Notes: a model not told the origin generated them from the sequence alone. A stretch of 61,462 nt of DNA from Clostridium sp. (GCA_023664605.1 JAMPFF010000016.1:1-61462), one strand, 5' to 3'; positions 1-9,010 are shown, numbered from the stretch's first letter. Numbers and translations: made by a program.

Positions 1-9
1 TGGCTGAAT

Positions 10-27
10 CTGACAAATATTTGTCAG
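10..27. promoter_or_regulatory. Perfect 18-bp palindrome, possible operator
   Basis: CTGACAAATATTTGTCAG reads the same on both strands. No T-run follows it, so it does not look like a terminator. It lies about 60 bp upstream of the -35 of the first promoter in the window, and could be an operator for a dimeric regulator or belong to the gene left of the window. The regulator is unknown. Confidence 0.35.
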
Positions 28-88
28 GGTAAATGCAACAGACTGGCTTTTCAGAATTAAAAAAAGTGAAAATAGGAATAAGATTTAA

Positions 89-117
89 TTGTGTTTTATA
101 TTGATTCCTGTTATAAT
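89..117 (+). promoter_or_regulatory. Sigma-A type promoter for the flavoprotein operon
   Basis: A TTGTGT -35 (89-94) is followed after 17 bp by a perfect TATAAT -10 (112-117). The start codon of the first gene is at 168, giving a leader of about 45 nt. The -10 is consensus and the spacing ideal; the -35 matches four of six positions. Confidence 0.6.
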
Positions 118-167
118 AGTCTGGCGAGTATCTGATTATCGCCCAAAATAAAGACAGGAAACAGAGC

Positions 168-1394
168 ATGAGTAAGAAAATTGCAGTGATAGGCGGCGGC
201 GCCGCAGGCATGATGGCGGCCATTCAGGCGGCCGGGGCAGGTGCGGGCGTAGACCTGTATGAAAAAAACGACAGAGTGGGGAAGAAGCTGCTCGTTACCG
301 GAAACGGTAAATGCAATTTTTCCAATCGGGATATGAAAAAAGACGCCTATTACGGCAGCGGCGTATCTTTGTATGATGATTTGTTTTCTGCATTTGGGTT
401 AGATGATACGATTGACTTTTTTAGTCAACACGGGATGCTCATCAAAGACAGAAACGGATATCTTTATCCATTATCGGAGCAGGCTTCGACGGTACTCGAT
501 GTGCTGCGTTATACGTTGGATGCGTATCATGTCAATGTCTGTTTGGATAACGCCGTCACCGGTTTACATACGCAAAAAGAAACGGAAAAGATTACCCTTA
601 CTTTTCTTTCCGGGAAGCGGGCATACGACGCGGTTATTTTAGCCTGCGGCGGCATGGCGGCTCCCAAAACGGGTTCCGACGGAAGCGGCTTTGCGCTTGC
701 CGGGCAGGCCGGGCATCATGTTACGCCGCTCGTTCCGGCATTGGTGCAGTTACGCTGTGAGGAAGATTTTTTCAAAAGCGTATCCGGCGTCCGCACCGAA
801 GCGAAACTGACGCTTTTTATGGATGGGCATAAGACGGATACGGTGCAGGGGGAATTGCAGCTTACGGATTACGGCATATCCGGCATTCCCGTCTTTCAGT
901 TTAGCAGACAGGCAGCCTATGCGCTCTATCAGAAGAAAAAGGTAACCGTGGCAATCGATTTTTTACCAAACTGTGATGGACACGCCTATGACGCTTTCTG
1001 GGAAGAAAGATGGATAAGGCAGAAAGCGCAGCCGTTAGAACAGTTTCTGACCGGTATCTCCAATAAAAAGATAAACCGGCTTATCATAAAACTGGCGGGA
1101 TGCAGGGCGCAGGAGACTGCGGAAACGCTTCCCCCAACAAAGCGCAAAGCCATACAGGATTTATATAAAAATCTCACCGTCTGCGTACGGGAGACAAACG
1201 GATTTGAACATGCGCAGGTCAGCGCGGGAGGCATTCCCGCTGAGGAACTGACAAAACAACTGGAATCGAAATATATGCCGCATCTTTTTTTTGCGGGAGA
1301 AATCATAGATATGGACGGGATATGCGGAGGCTATAATCTGCAATGGGCCTGGACAAGCGGCGCTGTTGCGGGGCGAAACGCCGCGGGCGCATAG
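168..1394 (+). CDS. HI0933/BaiN-type NAD(P)/FAD-dependent flavoprotein
   Basis: This 408-residue protein belongs to the HI0933-like flavoprotein family (often annotated as aminoacetone oxidase-like or BaiN-like), whose cellular role is mostly unknown. The N-terminus has the FAD dinucleotide-binding motif GGGAAGMMAA (residues 9-18), followed by the family signature KKLLVTGNGKCNFSN around residues 39-53. The C-terminus has the second FAD-contact segment, FAGEIIDMDGICGGYN, near residue 375. The ATG at 168 follows AGGAAACAGAGC, a good ribosome binding site, and sits just downstream of a consensus -10. It is followed after 17 nt by a second flavoprotein gene, so the two are probably co-transcribed. 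The family is secure but the substrate is not predictable. Confidence 0.85.
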   Translation: MSKKIAVIGGGAAGMMAAIQAAGAGAGVDLYEKNDRVGKKLLVTGNGKCNFSNRDMKKDAYYGSGVSLYDDLFSAFGLDDTIDFFSQHGMLIKDRNGYLYPLSEQASTVLDVLRYTLDAYHVNVCLDNAVTGLHTQKETEKITLTFLSGKRAYDAVILACGGMAAPKTGSDGSGFALAGQAGHHVTPLVPALVQLRCEEDFFKSVSGVRTEAKLTLFMDGHKTDTVQGELQLTDYGISGIPVFQFSRQAAYALYQKKKVTVAIDFLPNCDGHAYDAFWEERWIRQKAQPLEQFLTGISNKKINRLIIKLAGCRAQETAETLPPTKRKAIQDLYKNLTVCVRETNGFEHAQVSAGGIPAEELTKQLESKYMPHLFFAGEIIDMDGICGGYNLQWAWTSGAVAGRNAAGA

Positions 1395-1411
1395 AAAGGC
1401 ATAATGGCAAA

Positions 1412-3049
1412 ATGATAAGACTAAACCAGATAAAAATGCCGCTTTCTCATACGGATAAAGACTTGGACGCCAAAATACGGAAACTGCTGTATTTAAAAAA
1501 AGAGGATGTCTTTTCCAAACAGATTGTAAAAAAGTCGGTTGACGCCAGAAAAAAACCGGAGATTTTCATTATTTATACGATAGATGTTACCCTGAAAGAT
1601 GAGGCGCGCATTTTAGAATATGTGTCACGGAAAAATACAGGGAAAGTGCAGATTCAGAAAGCGGAGGAACAAACATACCGTTTTCCCGAGCCGGGAAGCG
1701 GGCCTTTATATACAAGGCCTGTCATTATCGGAACCGGTCCGGCAGGGTTGTTTTGCGGCTATTATCTGGCCCGTTTCGGATACCGCCCCATTTTATTGGA
1801 ACGCGGAAGAGAGGCTGCTTCCCGGAAAAAGGATGTCGAGGATTTTTGGAAAAACGGCGTCTTAGCGCCGGATTCCAATGTGCAGTTTGGAGAGGGCGGC
1901 GCGGGAACTTTTTCCGACGGGAAACTCAATACGCTCATCAAAGATAAATACGGAAGAAACAAAGAGGTTTTGAAGCTGCTCGTAGAGGCGGGCGCGCCAG
2001 AGGAAATCCTTTATGACGCCAAGCCGCATATCGGTACGGATATCCTAATGCGCGTTGTGGAACATATCCGTGGGGAGATTATCTCTTATGGCGGAGAAGT
2101 GCGTTTTGAAAGCAAAGTTACCGATATTGTCATAGAAAAAGAGCATATCAAAGAAGTGGTTGTCAATGATATAGAGCATATCGCCACGGATATTGCGGTA
2201 TTAGCCATCGGACACAGCGCAAGGGATACTTTTCGGATGCTTTATGAACGCCATGTGCCGATGGAGGCAAAACCTTTTGCGGTAGGGCTGCGGGTGGAAC
2301 ATCCCCGCAGGATGATAAATCAGATACAATACGGATGTAGGAATGATAAAAGGCTGCCTGCGGCAAGCTATAAGGTTTCCGCACAGGTAGGCGGCAGGGG
2401 AGTATATTCCTTTTGCATGTGTCCGGGCGGCTATGTTGTCAATGCCTCTTCGGAAGCCGGGAAACTGGCCGTAAACGGTATGAGTTACAGCGGGCGGGGC
2501 GGCGATAACAGCAACAGCGCAGTCATTGTCACGGTAACGCCGGATGATTTTAATGGTTCCCATCCGCTCTCCGGCATAGCGTTTCAGCGCAGTTTAGAAG
2601 AGAAAGCGTATGAAATCGGCTGCGGAGACGTACCGGTGGAAACTTACGGCGATTTTAAGACGGCCGTAACGGGCATGGCAAAGACCAGGTCCGCTCTTTT
2701 GGAAGAATATCCGGACTATAAGCCGGCGATAAAAGGCGCATACCGTATGGCGCCTGTCCATGAGATATTACCGGAGCCGCTAAACCGTTCCTTTGTCGAG
2801 GGCATGGAGCAGTTTGATAAAATGTTACCCGGTTTTGGCGACAGCGGCGTCTATGTATCGGGCGTCGAGAGCAGAACGTCTTCTCCCGTGCGGATTCCCC
2901 GGGAAAAAACGGGAGAGTCCAAAATAAAGGGCCTTTATCCATGCGGCGAGGGCGCGGGATATGCGGGCGGAATCACTTCAGCAGCGATGGACGGCATATT
3001 GACGGCAGAGAAGATTGCAGAAACCTACTCTGTGCAGTATATACCATGA
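1412..3049 (+). CDS. FAD-dependent oxidoreductase, COG2509-type
   Basis: A 545-residue soluble flavoprotein of the uncharacterised COG2509 'FAD-dependent dehydrogenase' family. A family-specific N-terminal domain (about 1-100) precedes a Rossmann FAD site, IIGTGPAGLFCGYY, near residue 110, and a second conserved block, VQFGEGGAGTFSDGKLNT, near residue 160. The C-terminal GEGAGYAGGI near residue 515 is the usual FAD-closing motif. I chose the ATG at 1412 because GAAAGGC lies at 1395-1401 and the open frame upstream overlaps the previous gene. The reaction is unknown. Adjacency to another flavoprotein of unknown function is common for these families and does not define a pathway. Confidence 0.85.
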   Translation: MIRLNQIKMPLSHTDKDLDAKIRKLLYLKKEDVFSKQIVKKSVDARKKPEIFIIYTIDVTLKDEARILEYVSRKNTGKVQIQKAEEQTYRFPEPGSGPLYTRPVIIGTGPAGLFCGYYLARFGYRPILLERGREAASRKKDVEDFWKNGVLAPDSNVQFGEGGAGTFSDGKLNTLIKDKYGRNKEVLKLLVEAGAPEEILYDAKPHIGTDILMRVVEHIRGEIISYGGEVRFESKVTDIVIEKEHIKEVVVNDIEHIATDIAVLAIGHSARDTFRMLYERHVPMEAKPFAVGLRVEHPRRMINQIQYGCRNDKRLPAASYKVSAQVGGRGVYSFCMCPGGYVVNASSEAGKLAVNGMSYSGRGGDNSNSAVIVTVTPDDFNGSHPLSGIAFQRSLEEKAYEIGCGDVPVETYGDFKTAVTGMAKTRSALLEEYPDYKPAIKGAYRMAPVHEILPEPLNRSFVEGMEQFDKMLPGFGDSGVYVSGVESRTSSPVRIPREKTGESKIKGLYPCGEGAGYAGGITSAAMDGILTAEKIAETYSVQYIP

Positions 3050-3061
3050 GAGGATGAAACA

Positions 3062-3922
3062 ATGTCTAATATTAGGGAAATGATGAAGGATAAAAAGAGG
3101 ATTGTCATTAAAATCGGCTCCTCATCCTTACAGCATAAAGAGACGGGCAATCTGGATTATACCAAGTTAGACGTACTTGTCAGGGAACTGTGTGATTTAC
3201 GCAATCAGGGTAAAGATGTTATTTTAGTAACGTCGGGTTCCATTGCCGTCGGCAAACAGGCTATCCGAATCCAAGCAGAGGAAGAAGACAATCCGATTGC
3301 GGTTAAACAGGCGTATGCGGCTATCGGACAGGCGCGCCTGATGATGACTTACCAGAAAATCTTTGCGGAATACAACCAGATAGCTGCACAGATTTTAATG
3401 ACGAAAAATACGATTGTCGATAACCTCAATCGTTTCAATGCGCAGAATACCTTTGCAGAACTGTTAAAACTGGGCGTCATTCCCATCGTGAATGAAAATG
3501 ATACGGTTGCCACCTATGAAATTGAAATCGGCGATAACGATACGCTGTCCGCGATTGTGGCATCTTTGGTAAAGGCGGATTTGCTGATTTTATTATCGGA
3601 TATTGACGGCCTGTATACGGATGACCCCAGAAAGAATCCGCAGGCGCAGTATATAGAAGTCGTTGAAGAACTGACGGATGAATTGATGGAAATGGGGAAA
3701 GCCTCCACCGGCAGCGATGCGGGAACGGGCGGCATGAACACCAAGCTGCAGGCGGCGCGTATCGCCCATAACACGGGAGTCGATATGGTAATCGCCAACA
3801 GTAAGGATATCAAAGTCATCCACCGTATTTTGGACGGACAGAATATCGGAACGCTTTTTTTGGCAAAAGCGGACGCGGACTTTGATTTACCTCTGTATGT
3901 GCAGCAGATGCACGGACACTGA
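3062..3922 (+). CDS. proB: Glutamate 5-kinase
   Basis: ProB phosphorylates L-glutamate to gamma-glutamyl phosphate, the first step of proline synthesis. The 286-residue protein is essentially the amino-acid kinase domain alone: an N-terminal KIGSSSLQ phosphate-binding segment (residues 17-24), LVTSGSIAVGKQ near 60, NENDTV near 143 and the GTGGMNTKLQAA nucleotide-binding loop near 222. The C-terminal PUA domain of E. coli ProB (367 residues) is absent, as in many Firmicutes. Start ATG 3062 follows GAGGATGAAAC. proA, encoding the next enzyme, lies 860 bp downstream in the same run of genes. Feedback inhibition by proline is a property of the family; it cannot be read from the sequence. Confidence 0.95.
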   Translation: MSNIREMMKDKKRIVIKIGSSSLQHKETGNLDYTKLDVLVRELCDLRNQGKDVILVTSGSIAVGKQAIRIQAEEEDNPIAVKQAYAAIGQARLMMTYQKIFAEYNQIAAQILMTKNTIVDNLNRFNAQNTFAELLKLGVIPIVNENDTVATYEIEIGDNDTLSAIVASLVKADLLILLSDIDGLYTDDPRKNPQAQYIEVVEELTDELMEMGKASTGSDAGTGGMNTKLQAARIAHNTGVDMVIANSKDIKVIHRILDGQNIGTLFLAKADADFDLPLYVQQMHGH

Positions 3923-3938
3923 CAAGAAGAATATGATA

Positions 3939-4184
3939 ATGGGTGATGACAAAAATTATGGTACCATGGAAGAGTTGACTAAAAGAGTCAATGAATTATA
4001 TCATAAATCACAGGCTGAAGGACTGACAGAGGAGGAAAAAAAGGAACAGGAAGAGTTAAGAAAAGCCTATGTTGCCAATGTCAGAAGAAATTTAAGAGGA
4101 CAGCTCGATAATATTTCCATCATAGAAAAGGACGGCACTGTGACAAATCTGGGAGAAAAATTTGGAAAAAAGCATGAGCGGTAA
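3939..4184 (+). CDS. DUF896 family small protein (YnzC/YozC-like)
   Basis: An 81-residue, charged, cytosolic protein of the DUF896 family, found mainly in Firmicutes. The hallmark helical hairpin, ELTKRVNELYHKSQAEGL then TEEEKKEQEELRKAY, is followed by RRNLRGQLDNI, a conserved basic segment. The function is unknown; the B. subtilis relative YnzC is described as belonging to the SOS regulon, but nothing here suggests LexA control. The frame stays open further upstream inside proB; I place the start at ATG 3939, nine bases after AAGAAG, with ATG 3933 as an alternative. It overlaps the next gene by 11 nt, which suggests translational coupling in the pro operon. Confidence 0.8.
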   Translation: MGDDKNYGTMEELTKRVNELYHKSQAEGLTEEEKKEQEELRKAYVANVRRNLRGQLDNISIIEKDGTVTNLGEKFGKKHER

Positions 4185-4785
4185 ACAGACGATGGCCGAA
4201 GAAAAAAGACGCGTCAGAAAAAATATCCTTGCGCTGCGAGACATTTTACCATATGCCGACCGGATGCAAAAAAGCGAAAGGATTATAAGAAGCCTTGTAA
4301 AAACGGAACTTTATAAAAAAGCTGATGTGATACTGACCTATGCCAATTATCAAAGCGAAGTGATTACCGCCTTACTTATCGAACAGGCCATAACCGGGAA
4401 AAAACGTGTCTATGCGCCGAAGGTAACGGGAAACGAGATGGATTTTTACCGGATTAGCGGGTTAAAAAGCTTAACGGCAGGTTACAAGGGCATTTTGGAA
4501 CCGCAGACAACGGAACCGTTTGATGAAAATACCAAATATGCGCAAAATGCGCTTATGATAATGCCGGGTGCGGTCTTTGACGAAAGCCGCCATAGAATCG
4601 GCTATGGGAAAGGGTTTTATGACAGATATTTAAGCCGTATGGAGCGGTTGGGGATTTTCATGGATACCGTGGCGTTATGCTATGAATGCCAGGTGCTTCC
4701 CCATATTCCGCATGAAATACATGATAAAAAAGCCTCTTATATCATAACGGAAAAAAGAGTAATCAAAGCAAAGGAGAATTTATGA
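4174..4785 (+). CDS. 5-formyltetrahydrofolate cyclo-ligase
   Basis: This 203-residue enzyme (YgfA/MTHFS family) converts 5-formyl-THF to 5,10-methenyl-THF with ATP, returning stored folate to the one-carbon pool. Family marks are an N-terminal basic RRVRKNILALRD helix, YAPKVTGNEMDFYRI near residue 90, and the C-terminal active-site block MPGAVFDESRHRIGYGKGFYDRYL, residues about 130-153, with the glycine-rich GYGKGFYDR loop. ATG 4174 is preferred over TTG 4162 because GGAAAAAAG sits just before it. It overlaps the DUF896 gene upstream and proA downstream (4 nt), so it is embedded in the proline operon. No metabolic link to proline is apparent. Confidence 0.9.
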   Translation: MSGKQTMAEEKRRVRKNILALRDILPYADRMQKSERIIRSLVKTELYKKADVILTYANYQSEVITALLIEQAITGKKRVYAPKVTGNEMDFYRISGLKSLTAGYKGILEPQTTEPFDENTKYAQNALMIMPGAVFDESRHRIGYGKGFYDRYLSRMERLGIFMDTVALCYECQVLPHIPHEIHDKKASYIITEKRVIKAKENL

Positions 4786-6029
4786 GTGAGTTAGAAACCA
4801 TTGGACAGAGGGCGGTTGCCGCCAAATATGTCCTGCAGTCTCTATCCGACGGACAAAAAACCGCGGCCCTAAATGCTGTGGCGGAATACTTCATGATATG
4901 CAGGCAGGAAATACTGGATGCGAATGAAAAAGATATGGAAGCCGCCAGAAATAACGGTATGCGGGAAGCCATGCTGGACCGTTTACAGCTTACCGAAGAA
5001 AGAATCGAAGCGATGGCAGAGGGGGTGTTGCAGGTTGCCAAGCTGCCGGACTCCATAGGGGAGGTTTTGGAGCAGTTTGAACGCCCGAACGGGCTTAAGA
5101 TTACGAAAGTCCGCGTTCCGATAGGCGTTATCGGCATTATTTACGAATCCAGGCCGAATGTGACCGCAGATGCGTTTGCCTTATGCTTTAAGGCCGGGAA
5201 TGCGGTTATCCTAAAGGGCGGAAAAGAAGCGGTCCGTTCCAACACGGCCATTGCAGATATTATCCGCAAAGCCTTAGCCAGGGAGGGTATCACGGAAGAT
5301 GCCATTCAGCTTATTACCGACGTTGACAGGCAGACAACGAATGAATTTATGAAGATGAAACAGTATGTGGATGTACTGATTCCAAGAGGCGGTGCGGGAT
5401 TGATTAGCGCAGTTGTCACAAACAGCACGATTCCGGTGATTGAAACCGGCACGGGAAACTGCCATATTTACATTGACGAAGATGCGGATATCATGAAAGT
5501 CGTGCCAATCATCATCAATGCCAAGACGCAGCGTATCGGTGTCTGCAATGCCTGTGAATCAATCGTCATCCATAAAAAGGAATTAGACAAGGCGCTGCCG
5601 GTTCTTAGCATGGCGCTTAGGGAAAAGAAAGTAGAGATGCGCGGCGACAGCCCTATAAGAGCCTTGGTTCCGGACTGCGGCGAGGCTACCGAGGAGGATT
5701 ACGCAGCGGAATATTTAGACTATATTGTTTCCATGAAAACGGTTAATAACATAGAAGAGGCCATTGCCCATATTAATCGTTACACAACCGGGCATTCCGA
5801 CGCTATCATCACGGAAAATGAGGAACATGCGCAACTGTTTTTAAAGAGCGTGGATTCCGCCTGCGTCTATGTGAATGCTTCCACCAGATTTACGGACGGT
5901 TTTGAATTCGGCTTCGGCGCGGAAATCGGCATCAGCACACAGAAGCTGCACGCAAGAGGCCCTATGGGCTTAAAGGAACTGACGACCTATAAATACACCA
6001 TTGTTGGCAACGGACAAGTCCGGCCATAA
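4782..6029 (+). CDS. proA: Gamma-glutamyl phosphate reductase
   Basis: ProA reduces gamma-glutamyl phosphate with NADPH to glutamate semialdehyde, the second step of proline synthesis. The 415-residue protein shows the aldehyde-dehydrogenase fold: IGIIYESRPNVTADAF around residues 117-132, the NADP-binding KGGKEAVRSN near 147, and the catalytic cysteine in RIGVCNACESIVIH (near residue 255). The C-terminal FGFGAEIGISTQKLHARGPMG is characteristic of ProA. ATG 4782 lies after AAAGGAGAATTT and overlaps the previous stop. The last enzyme, ProC, is not in the window. Confidence 0.95.
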   Translation: MSELETIGQRAVAAKYVLQSLSDGQKTAALNAVAEYFMICRQEILDANEKDMEAARNNGMREAMLDRLQLTEERIEAMAEGVLQVAKLPDSIGEVLEQFERPNGLKITKVRVPIGVIGIIYESRPNVTADAFALCFKAGNAVILKGGKEAVRSNTAIADIIRKALAREGITEDAIQLITDVDRQTTNEFMKMKQYVDVLIPRGGAGLISAVVTNSTIPVIETGTGNCHIYIDEDADIMKVVPIIINAKTQRIGVCNACESIVIHKKELDKALPVLSMALREKKVEMRGDSPIRALVPDCGEATEEDYAAEYLDYIVSMKTVNNIEEAIAHINRYTTGHSDAIITENEEHAQLFLKSVDSACVYVNASTRFTDGFEFGFGAEIGISTQKLHARGPMGLKELTTYKYTIVGNGQVRP

Positions 6030-6061
6030 AAAACGACAAAGAAAAAGGAGGAGTATAAGAA

Positions 6062-7810
6062 ATGGGAGGAGAAACAAAGAAGAAAAAGGGCATTGGTATT
6101 CTGTTAAAACTGAGTATGATGTGCGCGCTGCCAATGTTAATATTGGTTATTATCACCACATTTTATTCCATGAAAGCCTTAAACAGCGGTATGCAGGATG
6201 AAGCTCTCGCCGGTTTGAGTCAATTATGCCAGTCCGTCGCTTCGTCTTATGAAGCGCTCGACGCAGGCGATTACCGTATGGAGGGAGATTTACTCTATAA
6301 AGGCGATTACTGCATATCCGAACAAGAAGAGGTTATCGACAGTTACACGGAAGGTTCGGATGCCGATATCACGCTTTTTTATGGTGATACAAGAAGGGCG
6401 ACTTCGCTGCGTAACGTCCAGACCGGAGAACGCATTATCGGCACAACGGCGTCTGACGCGGTTGTGGAAGCCGTACTGAAGAAAGGGGAAGATTACAGCG
6501 CATCTGATATTATCATTAATGAGCAGAAATACTATGCTTACTATAAACCGCTTACAAACAGCGACGGCCAGATTGTCGGCATGATATTTGCCGGAGAGCC
6601 GAGTGCGGATGTAAATGCCGCCATTTTGAAACAGGTATTGAGCATTATCGGAATTGCCGCTGTGATTTTGATTATTTCCATGGTTGTCTGCATTATGCTG
6701 GTAAGGGGAATGGCAGTTATCTTTGTCAATGCGGGCAATATGCTGGGAAGGCTCTCCGAGGGAGATTTACGTCTGCAGTTAAGTGAAACAGCGCAGAAAG
6801 TCAGCGACAAGGCCAAAGAAAGAAGCGATGAAATCGGCGTTATGGTTTCTTCTATGTATGGACTGGTGGAGAAATTGCAGGGTATGGTCGGCAATATTAA
6901 AGAGACGACGGATAATTTATTGCAGTCGGGCGATTCCCTTGAATCATTGGCGTCTCAGACAAGCACAACCGCGGACGAGATTGCGCGCGCCATAGAAGAT
7001 ATCGCCAAAGGCGCCGTGACGCAGGCGGAAGATATCGAATCGGCTACGATGGAAGTAACCAATATCGGCAATATGATTCAAAATATGGTGCAGAGAGTGA
7101 AAGAGTTAGATGAAGTATCGGGCAATATCAAGAGGGCGGACGACGAGTCGGAACAGATTATTGACGAGTTAGGCGTTTCCAATGACAGAACGTTAGAGGC
7201 GATTAAGAAAATCGACGCTTCCGTACATACGACCAATGATTCCGTAAGAAAGATTCAGGATGCGGTCAATCTGATTACGGCCATTTCCAGCGAAACAAGC
7301 TTACTGGCTCTCAATGCCAGCATTGAGGCTGCCAGAGCGGGCGAGGCCGGACGTGGATTTGCCGTTGTTGCGTCCCAGATTTCCAAACTGTCCGAGGACT
7401 CCAATAATTCGGCCAAGACGATTGAAGAGATTATTCATCAGTTGTCCATCGATTCCGAAGCTTCCGTTGAAATTATGGCGGAAGTGAGCGAGATTATCGC
7501 ATTGCAGCAGCAGAAACTGGAAGAGACAAAAGAAAAATTTGCGGATGTCAGCAAGGGTATTGAGACTTCCATAGAAGAGACCGGCAACATCCATACACAG
7601 ACAATGGAATGCGACGGCGCGAGAGTAAAGGTAACGGACATCATCCAGAACCTGTCCGCAGTTGCCGAGCAGAATGCGGCGTCAACACAGCAGACAAATG
7701 CGGCAATGGAAGAGTTGAACGCAACTATCAATCTGCTTGCCGACTGTGCAAAAGATTTGAAAGATATTGCGGAAGAACTGCAAAAGGACGTTTCATTCTT
7801 CCAGGTCTGA
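6062..7810 (+). CDS. Methyl-accepting chemotaxis protein
   Basis: A 582-residue transmembrane chemoreceptor. TM1 (about residues 12-35) is followed by an extracytoplasmic sensor of some 150 residues with a single-Cache look ([20 protein letters not shown], then [10 protein letters not shown] and YYAYYKPL), TM2 (about 185-210), a HAMP region, and a long cytoplasmic coiled coil. The signalling tip is [21 protein letters not shown] near residues 402-422 with [11 protein letters not shown], the invariant contact region for CheA and CheW. No C-terminal CheR-tethering pentapeptide is present. Start ATG 6062 follows AAAGGAGGAGTATAAGA. The ligand cannot be predicted. No che genes are in the window, so it acts with a chemotaxis machinery encoded elsewhere. 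Confidence 0.93.
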   Translation: MGGETKKKKGIGILLKLSMMCALPMLILVIITTFYSMKALNSGMQDEALAGLSQLCQSVASSYEALDAGDYRMEGDLLYKGDYCISEQEEVIDSYTEGSDADITLFYGDTRRATSLRNVQTGERIIGTTASDAVVEAVLKKGEDYSASDIIINEQKYYAYYKPLTNSDGQIVGMIFAGEPSADVNAAILKQVLSIIGIAAVILIISMVVCIMLVRGMAVIFVNAGNMLGRLSEGDLRLQLSETAQKVSDKAKERSDEIGVMVSSMYGLVEKLQGMVGNIKETTDNLLQSGDSLESLASQTSTTADEIARAIEDIAKGAVTQAEDIESATMEVTNIGNMIQNMVQRVKELDEVSGNIKRADDESEQIIDELGVSNDRTLEAIKKIDASVHTTNDSVRKIQDAVNLITAISSETSLLALNASIEAARAGEAGRGFAVVASQISKLSEDSNNSAKTIEEIIHQLSIDSEASVEIMAEVSEIIALQQQKLEETKEKFADVSKGIETSIEETGNIHTQTMECDGARVKVTDIIQNLSAVAEQNAASTQQTNAAMEELNATINLLADCAKDLKDIAEELQKDVSFFQV

Positions 7811-7843
7811 TATATGTTAAATAGTAAGTAGAGAGTTAAAACA

Positions 7844-8089
7844 ATGAACGAAGATATCAAAATGTCTGTTTCCCCGATTTGCGTAAAAGATGGCAAAAAG
7901 TATGCTTTTGTCTCTTTTACGGACGGGAACAGGGTCGCAGAGGGAAAGATTCCGGAATGCAGGATTACTCATAATACCGGCTTTGACAAGGAAGAGACGG
8001 CACAGTTAGAGGCGTATATGAAACGTGAGCTGGCGCAGTTAAAGCATATGGCGGCGGGGATTAACGTCATGGATAATTTTTTGCGGTAA
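7844..8089 (+). CDS. Small conserved protein of unknown function
   Basis: I do not recognise a named family for this 81-residue, probably cytosolic protein. It has a mixed beta-rich first half (KKYAFVSFTDGNRVAEGKIP) and a helical C-terminus with QLEAYMKRELAQLKHMA. The ATG at 7844 follows AGAGAGTTAAAAC, and the gene lies 33 nt after the chemoreceptor and before a terminator, so it ends that transcription unit. Placement suggests, but does not show, a role alongside the receptor. Codon use matches the neighbours, so the reading frame is probably real. Confidence 0.65.
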   Translation: MNEDIKMSVSPICVKDGKKYAFVSFTDGNRVAEGKIPECRITHNTGFDKEETAQLEAYMKRELAQLKHMAAGINVMDNFLR

Positions 8090-8142
8090 GACGGCAGCGG
8101 AAACAAATATTATCATTATATCTGCAAGGCAATAAATAACGG

Positions 8143-8177
8143 CGCATGGAGCAGTATGCAGACCATGCGTCTTTTTT
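8143..8177 (+). terminator. Intrinsic terminator after the chemoreceptor unit
   Basis: A CGCATGG (8143-8149) / CCATGCG (8163-8169) stem with a 13-nt loop is followed by T and C then six T residues (8172-8177). It separates the chemoreceptor unit from the metal-efflux locus. Confidence 0.75.
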
Positions 8178-8229
8178 GCGCTTAAAAAGGGCCTAAGCAA
8201 AAAAAAATTGTATTTTTTTATAAATATAG

Positions 8230-8258
8230 TTGACATACGCATATAAATATATTATTAT
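8230..8258 (+). promoter_or_regulatory. Promoter of the metal-efflux locus
   Basis: A perfect TTGACA -35 (8230-8235), a 17-bp spacer and a TATTAT -10 (8253-8258) lie 44 bp upstream of the ArsR-family start codon, in a very AT-rich stretch. Sequence and spacing are close to the sigma-A consensus. Confidence 0.7.
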
Positions 8259-8270
8259 ATATATGAACAG

Positions 8271-8286
8271 ATGAACATATGTTAAT
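8271..8286. promoter_or_regulatory. Candidate ArsR/SmtB-type operator
   Basis: ATGAACATATGTTAAT is an imperfect palindrome around AACATATGTT, with an extra ATGAACA half-site just upstream (8262-8268). Operators of SmtB, CzrA and CadC are of the TGAACA...TGTTCA kind. The site lies between the -10 and the ribosome binding site, where a metal-responsive repressor would block transcription. Assignment is inferred from position and motif. Confidence 0.5.
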
Positions 8287-8301
8287 GGAAAGGGGGAAAT
8301 C

Positions 8302-8694
8302 GTGATAGCGAAAAAGACGATGGAAAAAGAAATGGAACTGGAAAAAGAAGCGCCGGAGAAAGAATTTCTGGCGGCAAGGGAAGATGTGGTAAAGAAACTG
8401 CTCGAACAGCAGCCGGATGATGAAATCTTATATGATTTGGCGGAACTGTTCAAGGTTTTCGGCGATTCTACCAGAATCAAAATATTATATACGCTGTTTG
8501 AAGCGGAACTGTGCGTATACGATATTGCCAGGCTGCTCAACTTGAGTCAGTCGTCGGTCAGCCATCAGCTTAGAATCTTGAAAAATTCCAAACTGGTGAA
8601 ATTCAGGCGGGAAGGAAAATCCATATTTTATTCCTTGGACGACGAGCATGTGCGGGAGATTATCAGTATGGGCATGGAACATGTAACGGAATAA
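8302..8694 (+). CDS. ArsR/SmtB-family metal-responsive repressor
   Basis: A 130-residue winged-helix regulator. After a charged N-terminal tail of about 45 residues rich in Glu and Lys, the ArsR domain includes LAELFKVFGDSTRIKILYTL (near 46-65), the metal-box region ELCVYDIARLLNLSQSSVSHQLRIL with an ELCVYD variant of ELCVCD, and the wing LVKFRREGKSIFYSLDDEHV. The C-terminal HVREIISMGMEHVTE could supply alpha-5 zinc ligands, as in CzrA/SmtB. I take GTG 8302 as the start because AAGGGGGAAAT is six bases upstream; ATG 8320 is the alternative. It heads the locus with an HMA protein and P-ATPase, so zinc or cadmium release of repression is likely. Confidence 0.9.
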   Translation: MIAKKTMEKEMELEKEAPEKEFLAAREDVVKKLLEQQPDDEILYDLAELFKVFGDSTRIKILYTLFEAELCVYDIARLLNLSQSSVSHQLRILKNSKLVKFRREGKSIFYSLDDEHVREIISMGMEHVTE

Positions 8695-8765
8695 GCAGCC
8701 AATATTGCAGACTAAGTAAAAGGCATAGCTATTGTAATGAAATCAAAATAAAGGAGAGAGATAAA

Positions 8766-8987
8766 ATGGAAAAAACATACAAAATTGAAGTGGATTGCGC
8801 AAACTGTGCGGAGAAAATGGAAGATGCGGCGAAAAAGACCGAGGGTGTGGCAAATGCAACGGTCAGCTTTATGACACAGAAAATGAAAGTGGAATTTGCA
8901 GACGGCGCGGATGAAAAAGGCGTTATGAAAAACGTATTAAAAGCGTGCCGGAAAGTAGAGCCGGACTGCGAAATCTTCCTCAAATAA
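8766..8987 (+). CDS. Stand-alone HMA-domain metallochaperone
   Basis: A 73-residue heavy-metal-associated domain with the ferredoxin-like beta-alpha-beta order. The metal loop is DCANC (C-x2-C, residues 10-14), preceded by KIEV and followed by AEKMEDAAKKTEGV. Unlike copper chaperones with MxCxxC, it has an Asp directly before the first Cys (VDCANC), as in the N-terminal domains of ZntA/CadA pumps, which favours Zn/Cd/Pb. Start ATG 8766 follows AAAGGAGAGAG. The downstream ATPase lacks its own HMA domain, so this gene probably supplies it in trans. Confidence 0.88.
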   Translation: MEKTYKIEVDCANCAEKMEDAAKKTEGVANATVSFMTQKMKVEFADGADEKGVMKNVLKACRKVEPDCEIFLK

Positions 8988-8988
8988 A

Positions 8989-9008
8989 CTGAAAATTAAA
9001 ATTTTCAG
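8989..9008. repeat. Palindromic AT hairpin after the HMA gene
   Basis: CTGAAAATT and AATTTTCAG flank two A residues, giving a 9-bp perfect stem one base after the stop codon of the HMA gene. No T-run follows, so it is more likely an RNA-stability or spacer element than a terminator. Confidence 0.5.
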
Positions 9009-9010
9009 CT

